A stretch of 22,570 bases of DNA from a virus, in the IMG/VR virus record IMGVR_UViG_3300018424_000283, positions 1 through 22,570 of that record; one strand, written 5' to 3'. Shown piece after piece: positions 6,939-14,439 of the stretch. A model generated the notes under the pieces. It made no database searches. It was not told where the DNA came from and was given only the letters and a program-made list of their open reading frames with translations. Each line of letters begins with the position of its first letter. Position 1 is the first letter of the stretch. A program made the translations under genes and the position numbers.

Positions 6939-8131
6939 TTAACTAACAAAGATAAATCTTTGTTCCTTTTTTCTAGATTATTATAATTATGTTCTAAAAT
7001 AGGTATCATTGAATTAAGATCCTTTTTAATATCCTCAAAGTCTCTAGAAATAAATTTATCAATAGAATTGCAGGTAGCTAAAAATCTTTTATTATAATTT
7101 TTTATTTCGTCGTAAGATTCATCAATAAAACTATCAAAGGTCTTATAGCCTAAAGATTTTAAATATTTTAAACTATTTGCCTGTCCAAAAAGAATAAAAG
7201 GTCTCATAAAAAATATAGGTTTAATTATTTTTTCACTAAAAAACATCCTATCAGATTTATCAGTATAAAATGTTTCACTCACAATATGTAAATATGATTC
7301 GTAATATTTCCTTAGTTTGATATCGTGGGTAGGATTATTAAAAGTCATATCTTCATAATCTATTACTGCTGGCAGTGTTTTAGATAAATTTTTTTTGTTA
7401 AATCTTTTATATATTTTAGGAAATTTTTCTGCAAATTCTTTAATTGCAAAATCTATATTATCATTATTTGCAATATCCACTGCTTGAGATACTAATCCGT
7501 ATTGCTTATTATTAATAAATTCATAAAGAGCTAAACGTTGCGCACTAGGACGTCTATTTAGACACAAAAATTTATATTTTAAATTTTCATTATTTTTTAT
7601 TTTCTTTAATGATAATTCTTTAAAATTTATTTTGTGTTTATTATAGAAAAGATATATATCTTCAAATCTATTATGATATATGTTTATTACACCGTTAGGG
7701 CTTTGTCTTACTAAATTACCTGTTAAATATATTACATTAGAAAAATCTAAATCATACTTTTTTAAAATTGTCTCATAAACAGTATTATCTAAATAACCCA
7801 AATTCCAACCTTCTAATGTGTTGTGAATTAAAAGTTTACATTTTCCATCTTTTATTGATTTAACAATATCAATTGGGATAAAAAATGAATCCCAAAGCAA
7901 CTTTCTGTCTTTTACATCTACATCGTAAGGAAAAAGCCAGTGTGATAGATACACAGGATAATAAAACTTATTAGTGCCTACACTGTTAATAAAATCTATA
8001 TGTTTTGCATCTATCGGATCAGTTACACTATAATCATTATCAGTATACTTCCCCCAGGTATCATTATTAAATCCGTTGAAAAGTTTATTTTTATCTCTGT
8101 ATAGGGGAACTTTTATACTAGGGCTTTGCAT
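6917..8131 (-). CDS. Phage glycosyltransferase-like protein, paralogue of the 5760-6938 product
   Basis: 404 residues. YKFLCLNRRPSAQRLALYEF at 186-205 and FFSEKIIKPIFFMRPFILFG at 297-316, followed by LGYKTFDSFIDESYD and EHNYNNLEKRNKD, match the same blocks in the same order as the plus-strand 392-residue protein. The two N-terminal halves differ. The genes face each other tail to tail and overlap by 22 nt, so each encodes its C-terminus on the antisense of the other's. It is the last gene of the seven-gene minus operon and overlaps the radical SAM gene by 19 nt. Glycosyltransferase function (GT10-like C-terminal half) is an inference from motif similarity and context. Confidence 0.62.
   Translation of the reverse strand: MQSPSIKVPLYRDKNKLFNGFNNDTWGKYTDNDYSVTDPIDAKHIDFINSVGTNKFYYPVYLSHWLFPYDVDVKDRKLLWDSFFIPIDIVKSIKDGKCKLLIHNTLEGWNLGYLDNTVYETILKKYDLDFSNVIYLTGNLVRQSPNGVINIYHNRFEDIYLFYNKHKINFKELSLKKIKNNENLKYKFLCLNRRPSAQRLALYEFINNKQYGLVSQAVDIANNDNIDFAIKEFAEKFPKIYKRFNKKNLSKTLPAVIDYEDMTFNNPTHDIKLRKYYESYLHIVSETFYTDKSDRMFFSEKIIKPIFFMRPFILFGQANSLKYLKSLGYKTFDSFIDESYDEIKNYNKRFLATCNSIDKFISRDFEDIKKDLNSMIPILEHNYNNLEKRNKDLSLLVNQLLTNL
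6945..6972 (+). terminator. Intrinsic terminator closing the plus-strand cassette
   Basis: Six bases after the stop at 6938 lies AACAAAGA-TAAA-TCTTTGTT, a perfect 8-bp stem with a 4-nt loop, then CC and six T (6967-6972). It is oriented for plus-strand transcripts. It sits entirely inside the 3' coding end of the convergent gene (6917-8131). On the minus strand no U-run follows the hairpin, so it should stop only plus-strand transcription. Confidence 0.72.
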
Positions 8132-9528
8132 ACGTGATAAAATTCTTCCATTTCAGGGAAAGTTTTTAAGAAGTCTGTTCCTCTGCGTCTATCGTGTTCT
8201 GTTACAAATTTATAAAAATCTGCTCTATTGCGATTTACTTCATCAATATGCTTATAACTTTCTGATAATTTTTCTTGGAATACTTGATAATTCCTTCTCA
8301 TACGTGTTATTTCGTGTTCATAAAAACCCATACCACACAATGGAGGCCAATCAATTTGTTCTTTATTTAAGTACATATAAGTAACCTGGTCTTTCATAAT
8401 ATTAAGGTAACTATGATCTAATATAAAAACACTCTGATGTTGTGGCCATCTAAGATATGCAGCATCCATACTTACTGGATTTCGTCTTTCTGGGCCTGTG
8501 TTGAACTCATATCTAAACTTAATAAAGTCTTGCATAAACTCTTTGTAAGTTGTTACACTCAAAGCATTATAAGTTGCCATATTAGTTAATTTGCTTTGTG
8601 GGATTTCATTTAATATTCTATGACAGTTATCTAGCCATTTGTTATAATCCAATCCGTGTCTAATATATTCTGCTTTTGCGCCTTTTGCTTCACAACTTGT
8701 ATACAATTTAAATTCTTTAATCATACCCTCTGATTGTATGCGTTTCATTTTTTCTATCAAACTATCTATCATCGAATCAGGAACGCACAAATTACTATTA
8801 ATATTCAATTCTAATTTAGGATTAGGATTTTCAATTATATAATCAAGCACCTTAAATGTATCTTTACACATTAAAGGTTCACCGCCTGTTATTCTAAAAA
8901 CTTGTAAGCTAGGATATAGTTCAGGCCACCATTTCCAAAATGCTTCTACATATGGATTGTGTTCTCTGTGTGGTATAGGTAATCTGTTTTCTCTTTCTAA
9001 GACATCCAAATTATTAAATCGAGTACTTGTAGGATAAGGTCCAAATTGTTTTATTTCTTCCATCCATTTACTACTAACTTCAGGTAAACAATAAGAACAT
9101 TTAAAATTACATACGCTACTAAAACTTACTTCTAAATATTTTGGATTAATATTTTTGGTAAAAGGATTATTTGTGATTTCTGAAAAATACGGATAGCTCC
9201 AATCTTCAGCACTTTTCATTACACGGTCACTAAACACAACATTATCTTTATCCGAATCTTCAATATTCCAACAGTAATCGCACTCTTCAGGTCTTTCGCC
9301 TTCGAGCATTTGTTTGCGTTTTTCTTTTTTGTAACTAGTATTATGTAATGCACTAGGATCAACTTCAATTTCTTGTAAAGGTATTTTATGTGCAGGTACG
9401 TGGTGGCAGCTATGTGTCATTCCTGTTTGAAGGTGTAAAGTTACTTGTGTCCATTTGGCCAAACATAGTGAACAACTTTTATTGTTTAGTTCACTTTGTA
9501 CACTTCTATAATCGTTTGCTTGTGTCAT
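8113..9528 (-). CDS. Twitch-type radical SAM protein
   Basis: 471 residues. SSVCNFKCSYCLPE at 137-150 is the CxxxCxxC motif (C140, C144, C147) binding the [4Fe-4S] cluster that cleaves SAM to the 5'-deoxyadenosyl radical. FRITGGEPLMCKDTF further on is the GGEP SAM-contact motif. An N-terminal extension has additional cysteines (C19, C22, C41, C83, C86; CSLC, SCHH, ECDYC), which could hold an auxiliary cluster or zinc. The protein matches the "twitch domain" radical SAM proteins common in marine T4-like phages, whose substrates are unknown. It starts in an ATGA overlap with the glycosyltransferase upstream and runs 19 nt into the next gene, so it is embedded in a sugar-transfer operon. It may modify a sugar, a peptide or a nucleoside. 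Confidence 0.92.
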   Translation of the reverse strand: MTQANDYRSVQSELNNKSCSLCLAKWTQVTLHLQTGMTHSCHHVPAHKIPLQEIEVDPSALHNTSYKKEKRKQMLEGERPEECDYCWNIEDSDKDNVVFSDRVMKSAEDWSYPYFSEITNNPFTKNINPKYLEVSFSSVCNFKCSYCLPEVSSKWMEEIKQFGPYPTSTRFNNLDVLERENRLPIPHREHNPYVEAFWKWWPELYPSLQVFRITGGEPLMCKDTFKVLDYIIENPNPKLELNINSNLCVPDSMIDSLIEKMKRIQSEGMIKEFKLYTSCEAKGAKAEYIRHGLDYNKWLDNCHRILNEIPQSKLTNMATYNALSVTTYKEFMQDFIKFRYEFNTGPERRNPVSMDAAYLRWPQHQSVFILDHSYLNIMKDQVTYMYLNKEQIDWPPLCGMGFYEHEITRMRRNYQVFQEKLSESYKHIDEVNRNRADFYKFVTEHDRRRGTDFLKTFPEMEEFYHVCKALV

Positions 9529-10445
9529 TCTTTTTCCAAAAATTTGTTTGACATTCTCATTGGATTTTGATAAATTTCTTTAAAAAATTTACTGTGAGGA
9601 CCATCCAATGGTTTTGTAGAAATAGGAATATTTAATTTGTCTTTTAATATATCCCCTAAAACTTCAATTTCTTGTAATAGATTTTTTTCTGTTAAATTTT
9701 TTGTTAATCCGTCCCAGTGCGAATTTAAATATTCAAAATCTCTTACGTTAATATAATCCCAATCAGTACACATTGTTTGATATAAACCTTCTCTAGCACC
9801 ATAGATAGCCCAAAGTCCGTTTTCTACATCTGCGCCGACCATTAACCAAATATATAGTCTATGCAAGTTTTTCCAATGATTTTTATGAAAGTCCTCGACA
9901 CTTACTTTTACGCCTCTATCTAGTGCCATTTTTACACCTTCACGAAATCCTGCTCTCCAGGCCTGATGTGGAGTAGAATTGTTATGCACATCACAATACA
10001 CTCCTTCCATTTGAATGTATTGTACGTCCCAGCAAAAATCAACTTGTGCGTGAGGGTTATTAGGATCGGCATTTTCGTGAGTTTTCATATTCAAAACAAA
10101 TTCTTTAGGCCAACATTTAAGTCCGCCATTACCGTATATTAGGCCGTTAATCATATTATTTCCTGCCCAACTTATTACACAGTTTGACAAATTTTTGTTT
10201 TCGTCAAAGTCTATAGTTTGATTTAAAAACTCTTGCCTAATAATATTATCGCCATCTACTGTGATAAATCTATCTGTTTCACTTAATTCAGCACAAGCTT
10301 TGTGTGCAGCATCTGAACCTTTTACACCGTGTACACGTTTTGCCCAAGGAACTTTGCTGCATAAGTCTGCGTAATTTTTTTCAGCATTTGGTTCATCATA
10401 ACTTAGATATATTATATCGTAGTCTAAAACTTTAAATTTTTTCAT
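9525..10445 (-). CDS. Phage glycosyltransferase-like protein (single-module paralogue of 569-1885)
   Basis: 306 residues. DYDIIYLSYDEPNAEKNY at the N-terminus, KRVHGVKGSDAAHKACAEL at 37-55, and FITVDGDNII at 60-69 with the DxD pair D64/D66 align with the third module of the 438-residue protein at 569-1885. So do INGLIYGNGGLKCWP and the tail HQAWRAGFREGVKMAL ... YIWLMVGAD. The full set of motifs suggests an active GT-A-like enzyme using a nucleotide sugar and a divalent metal. Start and stop overlap both neighbours by four bases (ATGA), placing it in the middle of the minus operon just before the radical SAM gene. Donor and acceptor are unknown. Confidence 0.73.
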   Translation of the reverse strand: MKKFKVLDYDIIYLSYDEPNAEKNYADLCSKVPWAKRVHGVKGSDAAHKACAELSETDRFITVDGDNIIRQEFLNQTIDFDENKNLSNCVISWAGNNMINGLIYGNGGLKCWPKEFVLNMKTHENADPNNPHAQVDFCWDVQYIQMEGVYCDVHNNSTPHQAWRAGFREGVKMALDRGVKVSVEDFHKNHWKNLHRLYIWLMVGADVENGLWAIYGAREGLYQTMCTDWDYINVRDFEYLNSHWDGLTKNLTEKNLLQEIEVLGDILKDKLNIPISTKPLDGPHSKFFKEIYQNPMRMSNKFLEKE

Positions 10446-11059
10446 TGTCTCACTTCATAATTATAAGTATCAAAATACTTTGCAGTGTATACACTTACGT
10501 TATTAGGATTAATTGTAGAATCAATTTGATCACTTATATTAACTTGTTCTTGATTAAGTAATGATTGATAATTTATTTTTATACTTTGGTGAAGTATGTT
10601 TGGATCGTTCTTATCAGTTATACTAAAATTCATCACTAAATCAAAAGATAATCTTTTATCTGCTTCAAAATGTTCTAATCTTTTTTCTTCATTCAAATAT
10701 ACAGTCCATTCATCTCGATAACAACATATGTTTATATCAGCATTTGGCACATTTTGTGGAATATTATATAATCTATCTCTTACATTAGGTATTTTTGTTT
10801 TTTCTAATTGATCTGTTATAACTAATCTATTTTTTGTTGGATTGTATGTTACAATAAAATCATCAATACGCCTTACACCGTGTTGTATATCTTTAACATC
10901 TTCATAATTGACATATATACTATGCAAGCCGGGTGCTGTTTCTTCTTTACTAGATATCTTGTTTATTTTTCCAGTATCAGGATCAAAATAAACGTGCATT
11001 CCTACATTTGATTTAGAAACTTCTAAATTTTCAACAAATTTTCTTAAATTGTTTATCAT
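10442..11059 (-). CDS. Unrecognised protein between glycosyltransferase genes
   Basis: 205 residues; I do not recognise a family. The N-terminus has a short amphipathic segment (MINNLRKFVENLEV), then a beta-rich stretch with GMHVYFDPDTGKINKISSKEE, IYVNYEDVKDI and FIVTYNPTKNRLVITDQ. That looks like a small beta-sheet domain with a repeated Tyr/Asp-Pro turn. The second half (WTVYLNEEKRLEHFEADKRLSFDLVMNFSITD) is also strand-rich. There is no signal peptide, membrane helix or cysteine pattern apart from one CC pair. Both ends overlap neighbours by four bases, so expression is tied to the flanking transferases. It could be a structural/accessory domain or an acceptor, but there is no direct evidence. 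Confidence 0.55.
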   Translation of the reverse strand: MINNLRKFVENLEVSKSNVGMHVYFDPDTGKINKISSKEETAPGLHSIYVNYEDVKDIQHGVRRIDDFIVTYNPTKNRLVITDQLEKTKIPNVRDRLYNIPQNVPNADINICCYRDEWTVYLNEEKRLEHFEADKRLSFDLVMNFSITDKNDPNILHQSIKINYQSLLNQEQVNISDQIDSTINPNNVSVYTAKYFDTYNYEVRQ

Positions 11060-11892
11060 TGCACTAATTCCATATAATTGTTTAACATATATGGTTTTAA
11101 GAAATCTTTTTCAGTATAATGTAAAATTCCTAACTGTTGAAAATTTCCTAATTTTATTTCGCCTTTATGATTCATATATACGTCTACACAATCTTGCCAG
11201 TTTTTCTTTTTATTTGTCCATCCTTGTATCTGTGACTTCATATGGATAAAGTTAGGAAAGCTAGAAACTTTGTTAGTAATTTTATCTTCACAATCTAGTA
11301 TTATTGTAACAATTGCACTACACACATCAATACTACACCAAGACGGTCTGTTTTCTTTCAAAAATATTTCATAAAATTTTTGCCAATTTTGTACCACAAA
11401 TTCTAACCATTTATAAAACTTGTGCGCAAAATCGCCTTTATTAAAATAATGAAATCCGCTGTATATATTAGGTAAATTATTACTTACAAATGTTTTTCGA
11501 TAATATGTGTCAGTTATAATGTCTCCTCTATAGGTAAAGACTTTACTTGTATAAAACATTTCATAATTTTCTAAAAAGTCCCACCAAGAAGATATAGATT
11601 GTAAAATTAAAGTATCTGTATCAAGTACAATTGTTCTATCATACGGTGATGAATGATAAATTTTCCATCTATTTTGAATCTTCCATTCAAATTCTGCGGC
11701 ATCATCATCCCACATTATAGGAATAATCTTGTCAAATAAGTTTTTGTACTTTGCTGGAACTACATCGTCAGTAATAATACTTATTAGTTCTGTAGGATTA
11801 TGTTTTTTCAAACTTAGAGCAAGTAGACAAGCTTGTTGTACATAATTAACTTGTTCATTATTCTGTGCAAGTACAACTATACCTTTACTCAT
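11056..11892 (-). CDS. DxD glycosyltransferase-like protein (GT8-like), paralogue of 11885-12736
   Basis: 278 residues. The N-terminus MSKGIVVLAQNNEQVNYVQQACLLALSLKKHNPTELISIITDD is a GT-A Rossmann start. TIVLDTDTLIL at 87-97 has the DxD motif (D91, D93), and PNIYSGFHYFNKGD resembles the acceptor-loop region of GT8-like enzymes (a Gly before an aromatic, then Asn). GILHYTEKDFLKPY near the end resembles the H-x(2-5)-K-P/W tail in which His helps bind metal in GT8. It overlaps both neighbours (8 and 4 nt) in the operon. The paralogue upstream shares the start and the LDTD motif. It likely transfers a sugar from a nucleotide donor; specificity is unknown. Confidence 0.7.
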   Translation of the reverse strand: MSKGIVVLAQNNEQVNYVQQACLLALSLKKHNPTELISIITDDVVPAKYKNLFDKIIPIMWDDDAAEFEWKIQNRWKIYHSSPYDRTIVLDTDTLILQSISSWWDFLENYEMFYTSKVFTYRGDIITDTYYRKTFVSNNLPNIYSGFHYFNKGDFAHKFYKWLEFVVQNWQKFYEIFLKENRPSWCSIDVCSAIVTIILDCEDKITNKVSSFPNFIHMKSQIQGWTNKKKNWQDCVDVYMNHKGEIKLGNFQQLGILHYTEKDFLKPYMLNNYMELVQ

Positions 11893-12736
11893 ATCCTACC
11901 TCGTCTATTATTCTATTTAGACTAAATTTATTCATTACGTGTACACTTTGATCTTTAATAGAAATAGCTGTATATTCGCCTCTGTAATTTTCTTTTTCTA
12001 CTAAAAAAATAAATTTATTATCTTCTAATTTCCACAAAATGTCTCTATCTATTGTATATAAATGCTTTCCTGGCAATTCTGCAATAAAACTACCTCTAGA
12101 AAATCCATTCATAATATGACCTGCTATACTAAATGCAAAATCATTCCTAAATAATGAGCTTTCTAGCTGATATACTGTTGTGTAATGACTCCAATTTTCT
12201 TGTATGTGCTTAATTAAGTCAAAATATATTTTGTTAAGTTCAGTTTTTCGAAAAAAAACTACAGTAGCCCAATAAAAGTCTATACTGTAATCGCTTATAT
12301 AATCAAACTCTCTTTCGTCTCTTACTTTTGCAATATCTTCTGATTTTTTAAACATTTGAAGATCATTTGGAGAATCAAAACAATTAGATAGTAAATTATT
12401 AGAAATTATATAATCAGTATCCAACAATAAAGTTTCTTCATAAGGAGACAAATCGTATGCTTCTACTCTATAGTTATTTTTAAAATTTAGTTTCTGGCTA
12501 TAAAGAGTTCCATCGTGATAACTTTTTTTGTTAGGACTGTCGTCTTTGTAATCAATTTTAATAATTTTTTCAAATGTGTCCTCAGGGAAAGAATCTTGAA
12601 GGTATAAGACACTATCTGTAATAATACTTACAGGAATATTTAAATATTTTTTTATTCTGTTTGCAAGGAATACTGCTTGTTTTACATAATCAATTGTATC
12701 GTTATTTCTTGCAATTAAAAGTGCGCCTTTAGTCAA
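11885..12736 (-). CDS. DxD glycosyltransferase-like protein (GT8-like), paralogue of 11056-11892
   Basis: 283 residues. MTKGALLIARNNDTIDYVKQAVFLANRIKK matches the start of the next gene's product almost position by position. YEETLLLDTDYIISN at 99-113 carries D106-x-D108. The middle (FYWATVVFFRKTELNKIYFDLIKHIQENW) aligns with the neighbour's SGFHYFNKGDFAHKFYKWLEFVVQNW. A late VHVMNKFSLNRI may replace the neighbour's HYTEKD tail; histidine is kept but the KP pair is not. The tandem arrangement with an 8-nt overlap points to duplication followed by strong divergence, presumably giving two donors or acceptors. No membrane segment is visible. Confidence 0.7.
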   Translation of the reverse strand: MTKGALLIARNNDTIDYVKQAVFLANRIKKYLNIPVSIITDSVLYLQDSFPEDTFEKIIKIDYKDDSPNKKSYHDGTLYSQKLNFKNNYRVEAYDLSPYEETLLLDTDYIISNNLLSNCFDSPNDLQMFKKSEDIAKVRDEREFDYISDYSIDFYWATVVFFRKTELNKIYFDLIKHIQENWSHYTTVYQLESSLFRNDFAFSIAGHIMNGFSRGSFIAELPGKHLYTIDRDILWKLEDNKFIFLVEKENYRGEYTAISIKDQSVHVMNKFSLNRIIDEVGYE

Positions 12737-13085
12737 TTTCTAATCCTACTAAATCAGTAACACTCCTATTTTTTTTGAGTTTTTCGTATTCGACAAAATA
12801 ATTATTAGACGATGTAAAATACGTATTCAATATTTCATTGTAAAATTCTTGTATATTGTCAATTTGTAAGGGTATGTTATTATCATCTACTAATACAATC
12901 TCATCTTGCTCCGATGACAACATTGTGTAGCAAAAATTTATTAGTTCTTTAGTAACTGTGAACTGGCAACCGTCATAAAAATAAATTAGATCTTCTAAAT
13001 ATTTTTCTTTTAACAATCTTTTCTGGTTGTTAAGTGTAACCATAAAATTAGAAAATTCAATAGCTTTTTCTAAACGCTCGTCCAT
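12729..13085 (-). CDS. Small acidic conserved-type phage protein, first gene of the seven-gene operon
   Basis: 118 residues from ATG 13085-13083, chosen because AGGAG lies seven bases upstream; a TTG at 13121 would extend it into the promoter. MDERLEKAIEFSNFMVTLNNQKRLLKEKYLEDLIYF begins as a charged helix. The protein continues with CQFTVTKELINFCYTML, an acidic stretch (DEIVLVDDNNIPLQI), and ends with YEKLKKNRSVTDLVGLEID. The last block resembles uncharacterised proteins I recall from marine T4-like phages. No catalytic motif is seen; a small adaptor or regulatory protein is possible. It overlaps the next transferase by 8 nt. Confidence 0.6.
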   Translation of the reverse strand: MDERLEKAIEFSNFMVTLNNQKRLLKEKYLEDLIYFYDGCQFTVTKELINFCYTMLSSEQDEIVLVDDNNIPLQIDNIQEFYNEILNTYFTSSNNYFVEYEKLKKNRSVTDLVGLEID

Positions 13086-13092
13086 ACTTGTA

Positions 13093-13097
13093 CTCCT
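13093..13097 (-). promoter_or_regulatory. Shine-Dalgarno site fixing the start of the small acidic protein
   Basis: AGGAG on the minus strand stands seven bases before ATG 13085. The same segment would be coding if translation began at TTG 13121, which would overlap the promoter start region and has no ribosome site. Confidence 0.65.
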
Positions 13098-13109
13098 ATA
13101 AGATATAAT

Positions 13110-13138
13110 AGTATATAACAAAAAAAATTATTTGTCAA
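13110..13138 (-). promoter_or_regulatory. Near-consensus sigma70-type promoter for the seven-gene minus operon
   Basis: Reading the minus strand, TTGACA (13138-13133, six of six to the bacterial -35 consensus) is followed after exactly 17 bases by TATACT (13115-13110, five of six to TATAAT). Initiation would fall near 13103, leaving a leader of under 20 bases with AGGAG before ATG 13085. The spacer has a run of eight T. Early promoters of T4-like phages typically resemble strong host sigma70 promoters, so an early class is inferred. Confidence 0.68.
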
Positions 13139-13142
13139 ATAA
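13120..13142 (-). terminator. AT-only hairpin plus T8, possible weak terminator or operator overlapping the -35 box
   Basis: TTATTTGACAAATAA (15 nt, 13142-13128) is a perfect inverted repeat around its central base and is followed on the minus strand by eight T (13127-13120). As RNA it could form a six A-U-pair stem with a U-tract just after the DUF6065-like gene, a weak terminator. As DNA it is centred on the -35 element of the next promoter and could be an operator. Both readings are possible. Confidence 0.35.
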
Positions 13143-13149
13143 GATCTGA

Positions 13150-13872
13150 CTACATTTTCCGCTGATGATCTAGAAATTTGTTACCTTGGGTGTCTTCACC
13201 ACGCCAATATCTCTTTCCTACACCGTGCGGTTTTTTCTTGTCGACGCTGTTGCGTTCAATTCCTGCATTTTTCATTTCTTGTTGTTCAAGTTGAATGGCG
13301 TTTTCACTAAAATAATTTTCAGCAAGTTCTATTTCAAATTTATCAACAAAATATCTAGGAATAGGCATAACTGCACTTATTATATCTCCTTTTTTTACTT
13401 CTACTACTAGCTTAGGAGAAAGTATTTTTAAGTTAAAAGTAAAGTCTCTACGTAAATTATCTGTTTCAACTACTGCGGTCATATTAGATAAATTTGGTAT
13501 AAAATAATTAGGAGGATTCATTACCATTAAATTAATACCGGGAGGAGTTCTAAATGTAAATCTATTTTGTACAGTAATAAGTCCACTTCCAAAATGAGCA
13601 CTTATTGTTTGTTTACTGCAAGGACTTGTTTTTATTGTAACATCATTAGGCGCTTCTCCACCATTCCATTCTGCTGTAAAATCACAACTACTCCTTATTG
13701 CAAAACCGTATTGATTTCCAATGACTACAGGCAAACAGTGAGCAACGTGTTTGTTGACCCAGTCTCTTGTTTTCATTCCTTTTAATGGTTGTACTATATC
13801 TAGATAATCATCTTTATGATATATCGATTCTGGTACAACTAATATTTTGTTTTTTGGAAAATTATTAAGCAT
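13150..13872 (-). CDS. DUF6065-like protein
   Basis: 240 residues. The signature order fits what I remember of DUF6065 proteins: a DWVNKHVAHCLPVVIGNQYGF start, FTAEWNGGEAPNDVTIK, SAHFGSGLITVQNRFTFRTPPGINLMVMNPPNYFIPN (residues about 92-127), AVVETDNLRRDFTFNLKI and VVEVKKGDIISAVMPIPRYFVD. The second half before residue 185 is a beta-rich domain. The C-terminal 40 residues are charged with a KRYWRG block. The function of the family is unknown; it is common in marine phages and some bacteria. It overlaps the upstream oxygenase gene by 8 nt, so the two are probably co-expressed. The charged tail resembles short basic tails seen in several DUF6065 homologues, but I cannot verify that here. Confidence 0.68.
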   Translation of the reverse strand: MLNNFPKNKILVVPESIYHKDDYLDIVQPLKGMKTRDWVNKHVAHCLPVVIGNQYGFAIRSSCDFTAEWNGGEAPNDVTIKTSPCSKQTISAHFGSGLITVQNRFTFRTPPGINLMVMNPPNYFIPNLSNMTAVVETDNLRRDFTFNLKILSPKLVVEVKKGDIISAVMPIPRYFVDKFEIELAENYFSENAIQLEQQEMKNAGIERNSVDKKKPHGVGKRYWRGEDTQGNKFLDHQRKM

Positions 13873-14392
13873 TTTTTGTCAAAAATAGAACTATTGTATA
13901 TCTTTCACCAGATTTAACTTCAGTTACTCCGTGTAAATATTCTTTTGTACCTTCAAATTGTACAAGTGTTCCCGGAGTTGTTTCTGGTTGTAAATTTTGG
14001 TTTGGAAAAAATATTTGGCCGCCTTCGTAATCTTCATTAAGATAGATTAATACACTATAATGTCTATTAGGATAAGGGTGTAGAGAACCGTCGAGATGTT
14101 CACAATCTGCGTGAGGAGGGTCTAGTTTATCTCCTTTGCGCCATCTTACCAACTGAAATGTTTCTATCAAACATTTGGTTTTGTATTTTGTTTCTATAAT
14201 TTGTCGTACGTTTAATCCTATGTCGTCTAACAATTGTTGTATATCTTTATTAGATATATTACTTTTATGAATAAATTTTTCAGACCAATGGTCGTTTGTA
14301 ACTATCCAGTCATTTGTTGTTGTTACATAATCTACGAGACTGTTAATATTATTCTTATTTAAAAAATTATTATCTATATAAATGTCCTGCAT
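13865..14392 (-). CDS. Prolyl-4-hydroxylase-type Fe(II)/2-oxoglutarate oxygenase
   Basis: 175 residues, a compact version of the P4Hc domain. LDPPHADCEHLDG at 90-102 has the H94-x-D96 metal pair, HYSVLIYLNEDYEGGQIFFP at 111-130 is the typical YLN-x(5)GG-x-(F/L) strand pair, and TPGTLVQFEGTKEYLHGVTEVKSGERYTIVLFL at 139-171 supplies H154 and R164 (2-oxoglutarate). All four expected ligands are present. Such proteins hydroxylate proline or other residues, or nucleic acid bases. It lies just downstream of a virion protein with three poly-proline linkers, which would be an obvious if unproven substrate. It is separated from that gene by 47 nt and overlaps the DUF6065-like gene by 8 nt. Confidence 0.86.
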   Translation of the reverse strand: MQDIYIDNNFLNKNNINSLVDYVTTTNDWIVTNDHWSEKFIHKSNISNKDIQQLLDDIGLNVRQIIETKYKTKCLIETFQLVRWRKGDKLDPPHADCEHLDGSLHPYPNRHYSVLIYLNEDYEGGQIFFPNQNLQPETTPGTLVQFEGTKEYLHGVTEVKSGERYTIVLFLTKNA

Positions 14393-14439
14393 ACTTTATA
14401 TATTTAAAATACACAGGACACTATATAGTAATTGGTTTA
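14393..14439. other. 47-nt intergenic segment with ACTATATAGT palindrome
   Basis: Between the giant virion gene and the oxygenase gene lies the perfect 10-bp palindrome ACTATATAGT (14420-14429). A TTAAATA string (minus strand, 14407-14401) lies only eight bases before the oxygenase ATG, too close to act as its late promoter. A 7-bp imperfect stem (14434-14440 with 14448-14454) spans the virion gene's stop without a T-run. I see no convincing terminator or promoter here; read-through is likely. Confidence 0.3.

Noticed and set aside
8076-8384. 102-codon plus-strand frame at the radical SAM/glycosyltransferase junction
   Set aside because: Antisense to two well-supported genes, no ribosome site, composition typical of shadow frames.
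13085-13121. Longer version of the small acidic protein from TTG 13121
   Set aside because: It would include the ribosome site and the -10 region of the promoter; ATG 13085 with AGGAG is better.
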